Origin: Thalassoroseus pseudoceratinae
GTDB taxonomy: Bacteria; Planctomycetota; Planctomycetia; Planctomycetales; Planctomycetaceae
Length of the DNA stretch: 64,000 nt
Reading direction: 5' to 3'
Assembly (NCBI RefSeq): GCF_011634775.1
Contig: NZ_JAALXT010000002.1
Location: forward strand, 310,001-374,000
The translations under genes were made by a program, and so were the position numbers. A model generated the notes under the pieces. The model made no database searches. It was not told the origin of the DNA and was given only the letters and a program-made list of their open reading frames with translations. How positions within the stretch are numbered: position 1 is the first letter of the stretch; every line of letters begins with the position of its first letter. Below, in pieces: positions 54,891 to 63,298 of this stretch.

Positions 54891-55484
54891 CTAATTCACG
54901 GGAACGAATACACCGCAACCCAACTTACGCCTCCCACCGATGCCTTCGGATTGCACGGCGAGGGATTCTTCGGCGGTGAGTCCTTCGATGAGGACTTCAT
55001 AACCGATGATTTCTCGCTGCTTGATTCGAAGGGTGCGGCGTTTGACGAGAGTGATGATTGTCTGTGAAGAAACGTCGAGGGCATCGAGTTGGCGACGCAC
55101 GGCGGCGGCGAAATCGTCGTCCGTCACCGGCTTGGGAAGTTTGATTGTCACCGATCGGCTGCGAAGTGCAGAGGTCGGTCGTAATGCCGCGACCTGCGGC
55201 ACGCCGACGTGTAGCGTGGCTTCGCCAATCCGCAACGACTGCCCCGCCAACGGCAGCACTTCTCCGACACGCCCGTCCGGCACTCGGAGCGTGAGACTGC
55301 TCCACGGCATCACCGCCATCAACCGTCCGCCGGTCTGCCGACCCGTAATCGGATGCACCGCGATCCCGTCGCTAGCATGAATCTCCGGCAACACCCGCGA
55401 AATCGCCGAATACAAAAAGTAACCGTGATCTGACGGAATTGATTTTTGAGTTGTCAGTGTGAAACGAATATCGAGGCATGACAT
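54891..55484 (-). CDS. cas6: Cas6 (MYXAN Cmx6-type) crRNA-processing endonuclease
   Basis: This 197-residue RAMP-fold endoribonuclease cuts the repeat RNA. The N-terminal strand reads CLDIRFTLTTQKSIPSDHGY, with the DHGY turn of the MYXAN Cas6 branch. The central RRTLRIKQREIIGYEVLIEG and the C-terminal glycine-rich loop GIGGRRKLGCGVFVP are typical of Cas6, where the loop contacts RNA. I prefer the ATG at 55484 (GGAG nine bases upstream); ATGs at 55493 and 55499 are also in frame. Its start lies 26 bases after the regulator stop (11 if 55499 is used), so it follows the regulator in one transcript. Confidence 0.85.
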   Translation of the reverse strand: MSCLDIRFTLTTQKSIPSDHGYFLYSAISRVLPEIHASDGIAVHPITGRQTGGRLMAVMPWSSLTLRVPDGRVGEVLPLAGQSLRIGEATLHVGVPQVAALRPTSALRSRSVTIKLPKPVTDDDFAAAVRRQLDALDVSSQTIITLVKRRTLRIKQREIIGYEVLIEGLTAEESLAVQSEGIGGRRKLGCGVFVPVN

Positions 55485-55510
55485 CTTTGTCATCTCCATC
55501 CGAGGCGAAT

Positions 55511-56539
55511 TCAGCGACGACTTTTCGCGTTGCTAGTTTGGGGACGATCCGATTTTGATTCATACAACTGCAGAAGTTTTCGGAGCTCAGCCTGTATCTT
55601 TTCCCGAAGTCGTTCTGGTGTGAGTACGATGGCTTGGGCGCCGAAGCTTTGCACCCAGCTTTTGAATTCCTCGGTCGCTGCCAAGTGAAATTCGGCGATG
55701 ACGCTGCCGTCGCGTTGCCGCGTGATTTGTTGCGTCGGGTGCCAACGGTGCTCTTCGAGGTATCGCACGGCGGTGGAGAGAAAACGCACTCGAACTTGGG
55801 TGGGTTCGCTGCCGTCGTGATACACTCCAAAGGTTTGTTCAAAGTACGTTGCCAGATGAAAATCCGCCGGCTTATTGAACGGCAAGGCTTGCACCTCGAC
55901 ATCGTGCATGCGGTTAACTTTGTAGTGGCGGATCTCTCGGCGGTCGGGGGCAAAGGCGACCAGGTAAAGCGCCTGCCGATGCGACACTAATCCGTACGGG
56001 TACAACTCGTAGGTGACCGGTTCGGTTGCATGCACCGATCGATACGTGACGAAAGTGATTTTGCGATCTTCAATGCCGATCATTAGCCGATCGATGAGTT
56101 CCGCCTGGTCGGCATAATCACACTGGCCGAGGGTCGTGCGGTGAAACGCCCACGCCATCTTTTCCAGGTACCTGAGCGCTTGATTGCCCAACGCAGAACG
56201 AATTTTGCGAAACGCTTTCTGCGAGCCGTCCCAGAACACCGTTCCAGCGAGCGGTTCCAGAAATCGCCGCCCCAAGTGCAAAGCCGCGACTTCCTCCAGC
56301 GAGAATGTCAGACCCGGCGAATGCAACTCGCCGTCCAATCGCCAGCGTTTGCGGCCATGTGATTCTTCCACCGGTTCCAGCGGAAACCCTACGGCTTGCA
56401 GCGTTTCCAAATCCCGACGGATCGTTTTCTGCGAGATTTCCAGGTCTGCAGCCAATTCGCCGACCGTCGCCCCAAACCGCAACGCATTCAGCCGCATGAG
56501 CAGGTTCCACTGTCGCCGAAGCGGTTGCGAATCTGTCAT
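55511..56539 (-). CDS. WYL-domain transcriptional regulator of the cas operon
   Basis: This 342-residue regulator has an N-terminal HTH_11 winged helix (LRRQWNLLMRLNALRFGATV, then GELAADLEISQKTIRRDLET) and a YafY-like middle. A WYL domain lies at about 150-225 (ITFVTYRSVHATEPVTYELY, then PYGLVSHRQALYLVAF), and a C-terminal WCX extension (about 240-330) has VRVRFLSTAVRYLEEHRWHP and HLAATEEFKSWV. WYL regulators beside CRISPR and defence genes sense small ligands or nucleic acids and control the operon. The ATG at 56539 has AGAGG upstream. It is the first gene of the minus-strand cas unit, which suggests autoregulation. A dyad, AACCAC/GTGGTT, lies 32 bases upstream. Confidence 0.93.
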   Translation of the reverse strand: MTDSQPLRRQWNLLMRLNALRFGATVGELAADLEISQKTIRRDLETLQAVGFPLEPVEESHGRKRWRLDGELHSPGLTFSLEEVAALHLGRRFLEPLAGTVFWDGSQKAFRKIRSALGNQALRYLEKMAWAFHRTTLGQCDYADQAELIDRLMIGIEDRKITFVTYRSVHATEPVTYELYPYGLVSHRQALYLVAFAPDRREIRHYKVNRMHDVEVQALPFNKPADFHLATYFEQTFGVYHDGSEPTQVRVRFLSTAVRYLEEHRWHPTQQITRQRDGSVIAEFHLAATEEFKSWVQSFGAQAIVLTPERLREKIQAELRKLLQLYESKSDRPQTSNAKSRR

Positions 56540-56570
56540 GGGATGCCTCTTCACGGGTAAGTTGAACTAC

Positions 56571-56592
56571 AACCACTTGCCAGTTGGTGGTT
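56571..56592. promoter_or_regulatory. Possible operator dyad of the cas-operon regulator
   Basis: AACCAC at 56571-56576 and GTGGTT at 56587-56592 form a dyad with a ten-base centre. It lies 32-53 bases upstream of the regulator start on the minus strand, where an autoregulator would bind. There is no independent support. Confidence 0.3.
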
Positions 56593-57229
56593 TGTTTGAC
56601 TCCGCGATCAATTTTACGTCGTCCGGGACCAGATCCTGTCCAACGTAACAAACGATCCGTATGTGGATATGTGTGCAAGTCGACCCATTGTGCTGAGAAT
56701 TCCGCAAAGTTCAACGGTTGGCGACGGATTCCTCGACTGCACGCCCAGGCCTGGCATAAGGACCCCAGCGTGACTGTCAAACGGCAAAAGTTCGAGTTTC
56801 TGCACACTTTCGAACACCATGTCGTGTCCGCCGATTTAGTGATGAAGCAAGTGCGAATCGTTGCCAAGGAACTCGGTGCGTTTTGGACAAAAGCGGGGGG
56901 ACCTGTTGTCAGCATCTGATCCGTGAGTGAACTGCAGAACGTCAGGCATATTCCATCGCGCGTCCAGCACGAGTTCTGCCAGATCAACTAAGAACAGAGG
57001 CAAAGCGATAAATCTGATTCTTGAAAATCCGGCTGGTCGTCTTATCAGCGAGATTGTCATTCGATTGAGGGGGGATGCCGATCCGCTGCCGAGTGCGACC
57101 TTGAGTCTTAGCGGACGCAGGGCATAAGTCATTATCTCGAGGGAACTTGCAATATTACATGAAAATGATTGTTACCGGCGTGGTCGTGTCCACAACTACG
57201 CCAAGAACAAGCAACAGAGTGAACTGGCG
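56593..57229. other. Upstream region of the cas operon, no supported gene
   Basis: Open frames of up to 111 codons on the plus strand and longer ones on the minus strand lack ribosome binding sites and recognisable composition. The stretch probably includes the promoter of the regulator-cas operon. I find no clear -35/-10 pair. Confidence 0.35.
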
Positions 57230-57285
<56 letters not shown>

Positions 57286-57329
57286 GACTTACGACGATTC
57301 GTGAGTCACATGCACGATTGACATGCACT

Positions 57330-57362
57330 AAAAACCCCTGCCTAGCGGCAACTGGACAGGGG
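57330..57362 (-). terminator. Minus-strand terminator-like hairpin
   Basis: CCCCTG (57335-57340) pairs with CAGGGG (57357-57362). An inner TGCC/GGCA pairing is possible. On the minus strand the stem is followed by TTTTT. It lies between the tRNA fragment and the integrase, and no minus-strand gene ends here, so it may protect the element from outside transcription or be part of the attachment region. Confidence 0.5.
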
Positions 57363-57417
57363 TGAAACAAGACCTTTCGGCCTGCTTCGAGTGTTTTCTC
57401 AAGCCGGGAGGTCATCC

Positions 57418-58116
57418 ATGTCACGTCCGAACAAACCGTGGTTTCGTAAGTCCAACAAGCGTTGGTACGTCTGGTTCGAAGGCAAGCAGGTCAATCTAGG
57501 GCCTGATCGCCAAGCCGCTTTCCAGCGGTTCCACGAGTTGATGGCTCAGCCAAAGCGGAGCCGATCTGCCCCCAAGACGACCACCATCTCGCTGCCCGAA
57601 GTCGTCGATGCATTCCTGGATTGGGTCCAGCGACATCGGGCGGCCGACACTTACGAGTGGTATCGCTACCGTCTAAAACGACTCTGTCAGGCATACCCGA
57701 AGCTGGTGGCTCATCAGCTGCGGCCGTACCACGTCGAAGATTGGGTCAGCGGCTACGAACTGTCGACCACGTCTCGGCGGAACTACTTCCGCTCGGCGAA
57801 GCGGTGTTTCAAGTGGGCCAGGAAACAGGGCTACCTCACGGAAAATCCGATTGCCGATCTGGAAGTGCCCAGCGCCGAAGAAAAGGAAATGCTGGTTGAA
57901 CCGGACGAATTCGCTCGACTGCTTTCGTTCGTCCGCAATCCGCAGCTACGAGACTTGATAACGGTCACGTGGGAGACGGGCTGTCGTCCGCAGGAGTCTT
58001 TGAAAGTCGAAGCTCGTCACGTGGACGTCACCAATCAGCGGTGGGTGTGGTGCTACGTCCCCGGCCGTACCGAGGAGGGGATTAGCGGCGTTTGTTGTTC
58101 TCTTGCCCTGCCGTGA
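57418..58116 (+). pseudogene. Truncated tyrosine integrase
   Basis: This 232-residue product has the N-terminal and core-binding part of an integrase (MSRPNKPWFRKSNKRWYVWF, TTISLPEVVDAFLDWVQRHR) and the beginning of the catalytic domain. The first catalytic arginine is present (ETGCRPQESLKVE). The chain then reads VCCSLALP and stops, so the RxxH, H/W and Tyr motifs are absent. The start at 57418 has GGGAGG upstream. It lies just inside the left repeat of the element and is followed after 16 bases by the toxin-antitoxin pair. Loss of the catalytic tail suggests a deletion joining the integrase to the downstream cargo. Confidence 0.8.
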
Positions 58117-58132
58117 GTGGTATACTTTTCAC

Positions 58133-58402
58133 ATGACGCCGAAACTGAGCAAAGAATTGGCTGACGCCCTGCGTGACTCCCAGACGGGGGAACTGGAGGT
58201 CGTCAATCCGGAAAACAACCGCATCTATGTGGTGGTCGATGGCGATACGCACCGTCAAGCGATGGATGCATTGCGTCGACAACAAGACCGTGACGCCATT
58301 GCTCAAGGAATTACGGAAATGGAGGCGGGCGAAGGCGTTCCCCTCGGTCAAGCCTTCAATGAAATTCGCGCAGAATTGAGCCTTCGACAACGGCAGCAAT
58401 GA
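58133..58402 (+). CDS. Type II antitoxin of a RelE/ParE-type pair
   Basis: This 89-residue protein is encoded four bases into the toxin gene (ATGA overlap). The N-terminal part (MTPKLSKELADALRDSQTGE, then LEVVNPENNRIYVVVDGDTH) looks like the DNA-binding and dimerisation part of a Phd-like antitoxin. The C-terminal part (QGITEMEAGEGVPLGQAFNE) is the helical segment that would bind the toxin. I start at the ATG at 58133; an in-frame ATG at 58103 would extend it by ten residues with no ribosome binding site. Together with the next gene it is a defence-associated toxin-antitoxin module. Confidence 0.75.
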   Translation: MTPKLSKELADALRDSQTGELEVVNPENNRIYVVVDGDTHRQAMDALRRQQDRDAIAQGITEMEAGEGVPLGQAFNEIRAELSLRQRQQ

Positions 58403-58734
58403 GCTTTCGCGTCATCGTTCTTCCCCAGGCCAAGGGTGAAGTTTTACGCAACGCCCAATGGTGGGCTGAGCACCATTCGGCCGAGCAGGCGGCGCACTGG
58501 CTGGATACGGTGGAAACGCAGCTGGAATCTCTGCGTGATTTCCCGGAGAGCCATTCGCTATCCATCGAGAATGACAAGTTTTCGTATGAGATTCGCGAGA
58601 AGCTGGTCGGGCTCGGTTCACGTCCCCGCTATCGTGCCGTGTTTACGATCAAGGGCGACGAAGTCTTTGTGCTCACCGTCCGAGCGGCCGAGCAAGATCG
58701 GTTGACGCCGGATGAAATTACGTTTGATGGTTAG
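58399..58734 (+). CDS. RelE/ParE-type toxin
   Basis: This 111-residue protein of the ParE/RelE fold has an N-terminal strand and helix (FRVIVLPQAKGEVLRNAQWW) followed by AEHHSAEQAAHWLDTVETQL. The C-terminal strand pair (RPRYRAVFTIKGDEVFVLTV, then RAAEQDR) holds the position of the RelE/ParE catalytic basic residues. Such toxins cleave mRNA on the ribosome or poison gyrase. The start overlaps the antitoxin stop. It is an element gene between the integrase remnant and the nuclease-helicase pair. Confidence 0.85.
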   Translation: MSFRVIVLPQAKGEVLRNAQWWAEHHSAEQAAHWLDTVETQLESLRDFPESHSLSIENDKFSYEIREKLVGLGSRPRYRAVFTIKGDEVFVLTVRAAEQDRLTPDEITFDG

Positions 58735-58907
58735 TCGTATCGAACGCATTCGATCGCCGAGATGATCACGCGTTATCTGGGTTCCTCTTCACGGCTAGAG
58801 GCTCGTAGAAGCCCACAAGACCTCGGTTTGACTAACGTTTATTTGCCCGTTGTGCCTCTGCCCAGACTGCCGAGCAATCGTGGTTTGAAATCGCCCAGCT
58901 GAATAGA

Positions 58908-59768
58908 TTGTTTCTCAACACGCTTTACAATGTAGTCTTGTTTTTCTTGTCCGGGACTTCATATCGGTTCGCGGGGCCTCACGTGCCTATCAGCTTTGAA
59001 GAGAAAAAGACCAAGACACATCGCGCCTTTCGCTGGAAGGTCGTTGATGATGATCGGCTTGTCGAGTACGTCGGGATGCTTATGCTCGGGCACTTTCACC
59101 ATGTGTCGAACGTATTGACAGGACTTTCAGCGGGACGTTGGACCACCCGAAAAGCACCTGTTGAGCGTGCGATTGAAGAGCTGTCCAAAACTGATGTCGG
59201 ATGCTTGGAAAACCGTGATGGCTGGCTTTTTCAATTCGTCTCGTGGATCGCATTGGCATTGCGGACGAAGGGAAAAGTACTTCTTGAAGCCCCACACCCG
59301 ATGCCGTCTCAAAAGGGGTTCGATGGGCTGGCAATTCGTATTGCAGATTCCAATGAAAGGGTTGAATTCGTTCTGTTGACGGAAGACAAGGCGACTGAGA
59401 ATCCGAGGCAAACGTTCTTGAAGAAGGTTGTGCCGGAGATTGGAGACATCGAAAGTGGAAGTCGAGAAAACCAGATTCTTACAGGGGTAACAACCTTGGT
59501 ACGAGCGCACACTTCAGACGAAGAAGAACGTCAGCGATTGTTGGAATCTTCACTTTTCGGAAAGACGATTCGGTACCGGGTCTGTATCGCTACGAGTGAG
59601 TCAGAACTGCCAAAGAAGATCGATCTCTTTAAAGGATTCGACGATTGCGTATCCGGCGATATCGAACGGCGTGGCGGCGAATTGATCTTGGCTGATGATG
59701 TTCGCATTTGGCTCCAGCAACTCGCTGACAAAGTTGTCGAACACCTGAACAAACTCCCAACGAAGTAG
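58908..59768 (+). CDS. HamA/AbpA-like PD-(D/E)XK nuclease of a two-gene defence module
   Basis: This 286-residue protein has a C-terminal restriction-like fold. D139 in QKGFDGLAIR lies one strand before E159-D-K161 in VEFVLLTEDKATENP; together they form the D...ExK catalytic set. An upstream LLEAP and a downstream SRENQILTGVTTLVRAH are in the order expected of HamA-like (DUF1837) nucleases. The N-terminal 90 residues are helical (MLMLGHFHHVSNVLTGLSAG). The start is a TTG at 58908 without a strong ribosome binding site, and a later start is possible. It lies 11 bases upstream of a large SF2 helicase, as in Hachiman (HamA-HamB) or AbpA-AbpB. The defence role and the specific system are inferred from gene pairing and motifs. 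Confidence 0.7.
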   Translation: MFLNTLYNVVLFFLSGTSYRFAGPHVPISFEEKKTKTHRAFRWKVVDDDRLVEYVGMLMLGHFHHVSNVLTGLSAGRWTTRKAPVERAIEELSKTDVGCLENRDGWLFQFVSWIALALRTKGKVLLEAPHPMPSQKGFDGLAIRIADSNERVEFVLLTEDKATENPRQTFLKKVVPEIGDIESGSRENQILTGVTTLVRAHTSDEEERQRLLESSLFGKTIRYRVCIATSESELPKKIDLFKGFDDCVSGDIERRGGELILADDVRIWLQQLADKVVEHLNKLPTK

Positions 59769-59779
59769 AAACCAGAAAC

Positions 59780-62700
59780 ATGTTCGATCAGGAAACACGA
59801 CAGCTGATTCAGAATGCTCCTTACCTAGCGGACGTTGACACAGATCGCCTACCAGAGGAACTGTCTCAGTTTTTCGTTGAGATCGCTTCCCTCCGGCTGA
59901 CAATGGCATCAGGAAGCGCTCAGCTGGATAACGAGCTCGAATCTCGGCTCACAAGGCTTCGGGAAATGGCCTCAACGTACGCAAGTTATGTTGCTGCTGG
60001 CGTTGCAGTCGAACAAACCGAACCGGCCGCGTACGTGTCTGGCACTGCGTTTCGCCTGTTGGCGGAAGCTACCGTTATCGCGGAAACGTCGACGTTCGTT
60101 AGTTCGGAATTCTCAGCACATCAGGTTCCCGATGCAATGTCCGCGATTGTGTTGCTATTGATTGCTGGGTATCCCGCCGATGCGAGCGAAGTCGCTAGGT
60201 TTGCGACAAAAAGCGACGTGTCGTCAGCAGAAGCGGCGGTCCTGCGAGATGCGATCTGTGCGCTCGCAGTTACCCGTTTCGAAGAAGCCGTTGAGCACGG
60301 AGAATCCGCCCAATCATCGCGGTTCGGGTACTTCGATACAGTTGAAAATGACGAGCAATACGATCGAGACGTGGCCACTGGCCTTCTATGGCTGCGACTG
60401 GCGGAGGGGGTCGGACTAATGTGTGCACAATTACTGTCAGAGGCGACCGCGACAGTGGCACCAGCAAACGTTTTTGATGAGGTCATGACACTCTCGCTTG
60501 AATCGGTAAGTCTTGATCAGGGCGATGATGAGCTGACAATCGATTCTATGTTCTCAGGACCTTATTTTCTCGCGGCTCTCTTACGGCGGTTGTCAGACGA
60601 ATTGCCTCCGCGCGGTGTCGTGCATACTCCGTCACCAAGCGGGGTTGAGCGGGAAAAGTGGATCGAATTCGTACGCGGAATGGCTGCCTCTCGTCCCCTA
60701 CTGTGGCACAACCATCTGCGGGCGGTAAAGTCCGGGTTCCTCAACTGTGGAGTGTCATCAGTGATCAGCTTCCCAACAGGAGCTGGCAAATCAACCCTTG
60801 CGGAACTGAAGATAGCACCGTGTCTGCTGTCTGGCCGGAAGGTCGTTTTCCTGGCACCAACACACGCACTCAGCCATCAGGTACGTGCCTCGCTTACGTC
60901 AACTTTCCCGAATTACAAGATTCATGACTCCATAATCGGCGACGGATTTTATGCGGAGCTGGGAGATGACGAGTCGACGTTCGCAGATGTAACTGTCATG
61001 ACGCCCGAGCGGTGCCTCATGTTGTTGGACCTGCATCCGAAAGCCTTTAAAGAAATTGGTCTTGTCGTCATTGACGAATGCCACATTCTCCATCCATCGA
61101 GAGGCACCGAAGACAGGCGAGCAATCGATGCCATGCTGGCTCTCCTGCGGCTTGTCGAGGCAACGGATACTGCCGACTTTGTCCTCCTATCCGCAATGAT
61201 TAGCAATGCCCACGAAATCTCCGATTGGATTTCGACGAGTTTCGGGCGGAGTTGCTTGGCTCTTGATCTACGGTGGAAGCCCACTCGTCAGGCCAAGGGG
61301 TGTCTTGTCTACGGGGCTGACGAGATCACTGGTCTAAGAAGTGACATCACGACAACACGGAACTCTGCGACAACCAAGGGGCCGCCAAAGGCGCTAAAGC
61401 AACGGCAACGCGCAACTCCATATGGCCTGTTCTCGTTGCGTCAAACCTGGAATTCGAACGATGTTGACGATTTCCGTTTCTGTCGACTACCTCCACAGAA
61501 ACTGCCGCTGGACATCAACGCGAGATGGGAACTAACGAACAACAAGAATTCAGTAGCGGAGTTGCTTGCTGCCGAGTTTGCCAAGCGCGGCATCAAGACG
61601 ATCGTTTTTTCACAGAACAAGTTGCACTGCGAGAAGATGGCGGCCAACGCGGACGGCAGTCTCCCGCCTGAAGCGACAATCACTCTGACTGACAACGAAA
61701 GGGTTCTCCAGGATGCAGCAATTGAGGAGGCAGGAGGCTCTGAACATGCATTGTTGCCTCATCGCAAAGGTAGCAGCTGTCACCACGGCCTGCTGAATTC
61801 TGTCGAACGATCGTTAGCGGAATGCGTGTTCCGAAGGGCCGGAGGTGGTCGTATTATCATTGCCACTCCGACGCTCGCTCAAGGTATGAATTTGCCTGCT
61901 GAAGCCGTGATCATCGCCGGTGCCCACCGATTTGACACGACGAACAATGCTCGAGCGTTGATGGATGCCCACGACCTACTCAACGCCGCCGGTAGGTCCG
62001 GTCGGGCCGGATTTCGACCTGAAGGGATTGTGTTGCTGGTTACGGACTCGCCGATTGAATTCGACATCAATGAAGAAACCACGACGATCGGACACGCCTG
62101 GTTTGAGTTAAAGGATTCGATTTTTTCAAAGGAAGACCAGTGCCTGTCGATTGAGGATCCAGTCGAATTGATGCTTGATGAAATTGCGCTTAGCACGGAG
62201 GCGCTGCGCGGGACTCCAGCATATTTTGCCAATCGATTGCCTATCGGCAGTGACAAGGAGCCGACGGCATCTTTGCTGGGACGTTCACTCGGCGCGTTCA
62301 AGGCCCAATCAGAGTCGCGACTTCAGGAATTCACCGAACAGATCCAAAAGGCAATCGGGAAGCGAACAGAACTTTTGCTGGATGGCAAGACTGTCTCATG
62401 GGCAGATGAACTTGCTTCATCCAATGGTGTGCCGGCCGTCATTTTCAAGAGTATCGGCGAAGAGTTGAGTTTTCAATCTGACGTTGGGAATTGGACTGTC
62501 CTCCAATGGATCGAGTTCGCATTCAGGTGGGCGAAATCGCACCTGAAACTAGCTGATCGCATGTTTGACCGGTCAGCTGTAAAGAAGATTGTTGGGACAC
62601 CAGAATCCGTTAACCCAATTCCTTCAGATGCAATTTCGACACTGGAAACGGTGTTTAACAAGTTTCTTGCGGGTTCCACGTTGGCGGACATAGAGGCTGC

Positions 62701-63079
62701 TTGTCCTCCAGCGAAGAGAAGCAATTCACATTGCCACAGAGCCCGAGAACTGACCCAGCGAACAGCACTTGACGTCTCGTATCTCGTTGGTCTGTTTCCT
62801 CAAATTCATCGGGCTTTGCAGGAACATGATTCGGTGGCTGAGCTGCAAGTGCCTACACCTCTTGCCGTCGCGAGTGCGTGTGCTCGGGACGGCCTTAGCT
62901 CACCGGAGATGCTTGCACTCTCGATATTACTACACAGACGCTCACCCGAGATTACACGTTGTCGGGTACATCGCGAGTTTCACGCTATTGAGCCACATCT
63001 TACACCAGGTGATCTGGGCGAGAGCTTCGAGACTGTCAGCCAACGAGTGTTGCGCGCGCAGGAATCAGCGCGCGACTAA
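59780..63079 (+). CDS. HamB/Ski2-like SF2 helicase of a two-gene defence module
   Basis: This 1099-residue helicase has a helical N-terminal domain of about 320 residues. Walker A reads SFPTGAGKST (330-339) and motif Ib-like VFLAPTHALSHQV follows. DECH lies at 432-435 (VVIDECHIL), and motif III SAM at 471-473 (LLSAMIS) replaces the usual SAT. In RecA domain 2, IATPTLAQGMNLPAE and motif VI AAGRSGRAGF (G738, R739, R742) resemble Ski2/HEL308-type helicases. A C-terminal region of about 340 residues is helical. It follows the nuclease gene by 11 bases, so the two are co-translated. The large size and the Ski2-like core fit HamB. Its likely job is to sense or open DNA ends and activate the nuclease. 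Confidence 0.8.
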   Translation: MFDQETRQLIQNAPYLADVDTDRLPEELSQFFVEIASLRLTMASGSAQLDNELESRLTRLREMASTYASYVAAGVAVEQTEPAAYVSGTAFRLLAEATVIAETSTFVSSEFSAHQVPDAMSAIVLLLIAGYPADASEVARFATKSDVSSAEAAVLRDAICALAVTRFEEAVEHGESAQSSRFGYFDTVENDEQYDRDVATGLLWLRLAEGVGLMCAQLLSEATATVAPANVFDEVMTLSLESVSLDQGDDELTIDSMFSGPYFLAALLRRLSDELPPRGVVHTPSPSGVEREKWIEFVRGMAASRPLLWHNHLRAVKSGFLNCGVSSVISFPTGAGKSTLAELKIAPCLLSGRKVVFLAPTHALSHQVRASLTSTFPNYKIHDSIIGDGFYAELGDDESTFADVTVMTPERCLMLLDLHPKAFKEIGLVVIDECHILHPSRGTEDRRAIDAMLALLRLVEATDTADFVLLSAMISNAHEISDWISTSFGRSCLALDLRWKPTRQAKGCLVYGADEITGLRSDITTTRNSATTKGPPKALKQRQRATPYGLFSLRQTWNSNDVDDFRFCRLPPQKLPLDINARWELTNNKNSVAELLAAEFAKRGIKTIVFSQNKLHCEKMAANADGSLPPEATITLTDNERVLQDAAIEEAGGSEHALLPHRKGSSCHHGLLNSVERSLAECVFRRAGGGRIIIATPTLAQGMNLPAEAVIIAGAHRFDTTNNARALMDAHDLLNAAGRSGRAGFRPEGIVLLVTDSPIEFDINEETTTIGHAWFELKDSIFSKEDQCLSIEDPVELMLDEIALSTEALRGTPAYFANRLPIGSDKEPTASLLGRSLGAFKAQSESRLQEFTEQIQKAIGKRTELLLDGKTVSWADELASSNGVPAVIFKSIGEELSFQSDVGNWTVLQWIEFAFRWAKSHLKLADRMFDRSAVKKIVGTPESVNPIPSDAISTLETVFNKFLAGSTLADIEAACPPAKRSNSHCHRARELTQRTALDVSYLVGLFPQIHRALQEHDSVAELQVPTPLAVASACARDGLSSPEMLALSILLHRRSPEITRCRVHREFHAIEPHLTPGDLGESFETVSQRVLRAQESARD

Positions 63080-63283
63080 TATGGCTTTCTTCATTTTGAC
63101 AGTCGGAAAATCGGTTGGGCCGATTGTATTGCGTAGGGAAGATCGATCAGCTCAGTGACCAGAGGCTTTGCACGATTCGATGCACTAAACCCATCCAAAA
63201 CTGCACGAAATCGTGTAAACTGTGGAAAGAGTTTTGGTCGAAAAGCCTTGTTTTTACGGTGTTTGCAGCCTTCCACATCCGAC

Positions 63284-63298
63284 CTACGGAACCGAAGG
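63284..63298. repeat. Right copy of the element-flanking direct repeat
   Basis: CTACGGAACCGAAGG is identical to 57241-57255. The flanking bases differ on both sides (C before and C after here, T before and T after at the left copy). No tRNA arm is recognisable around it. It marks the probable right edge of the element. Confidence 0.7.

Noticed and set aside
56118-56987. Minus-strand frame of 289 codons overlapping the WYL gene
   Set aside because: The WYL gene has a full HTH and WYL domain in another frame. This frame shows no domain.
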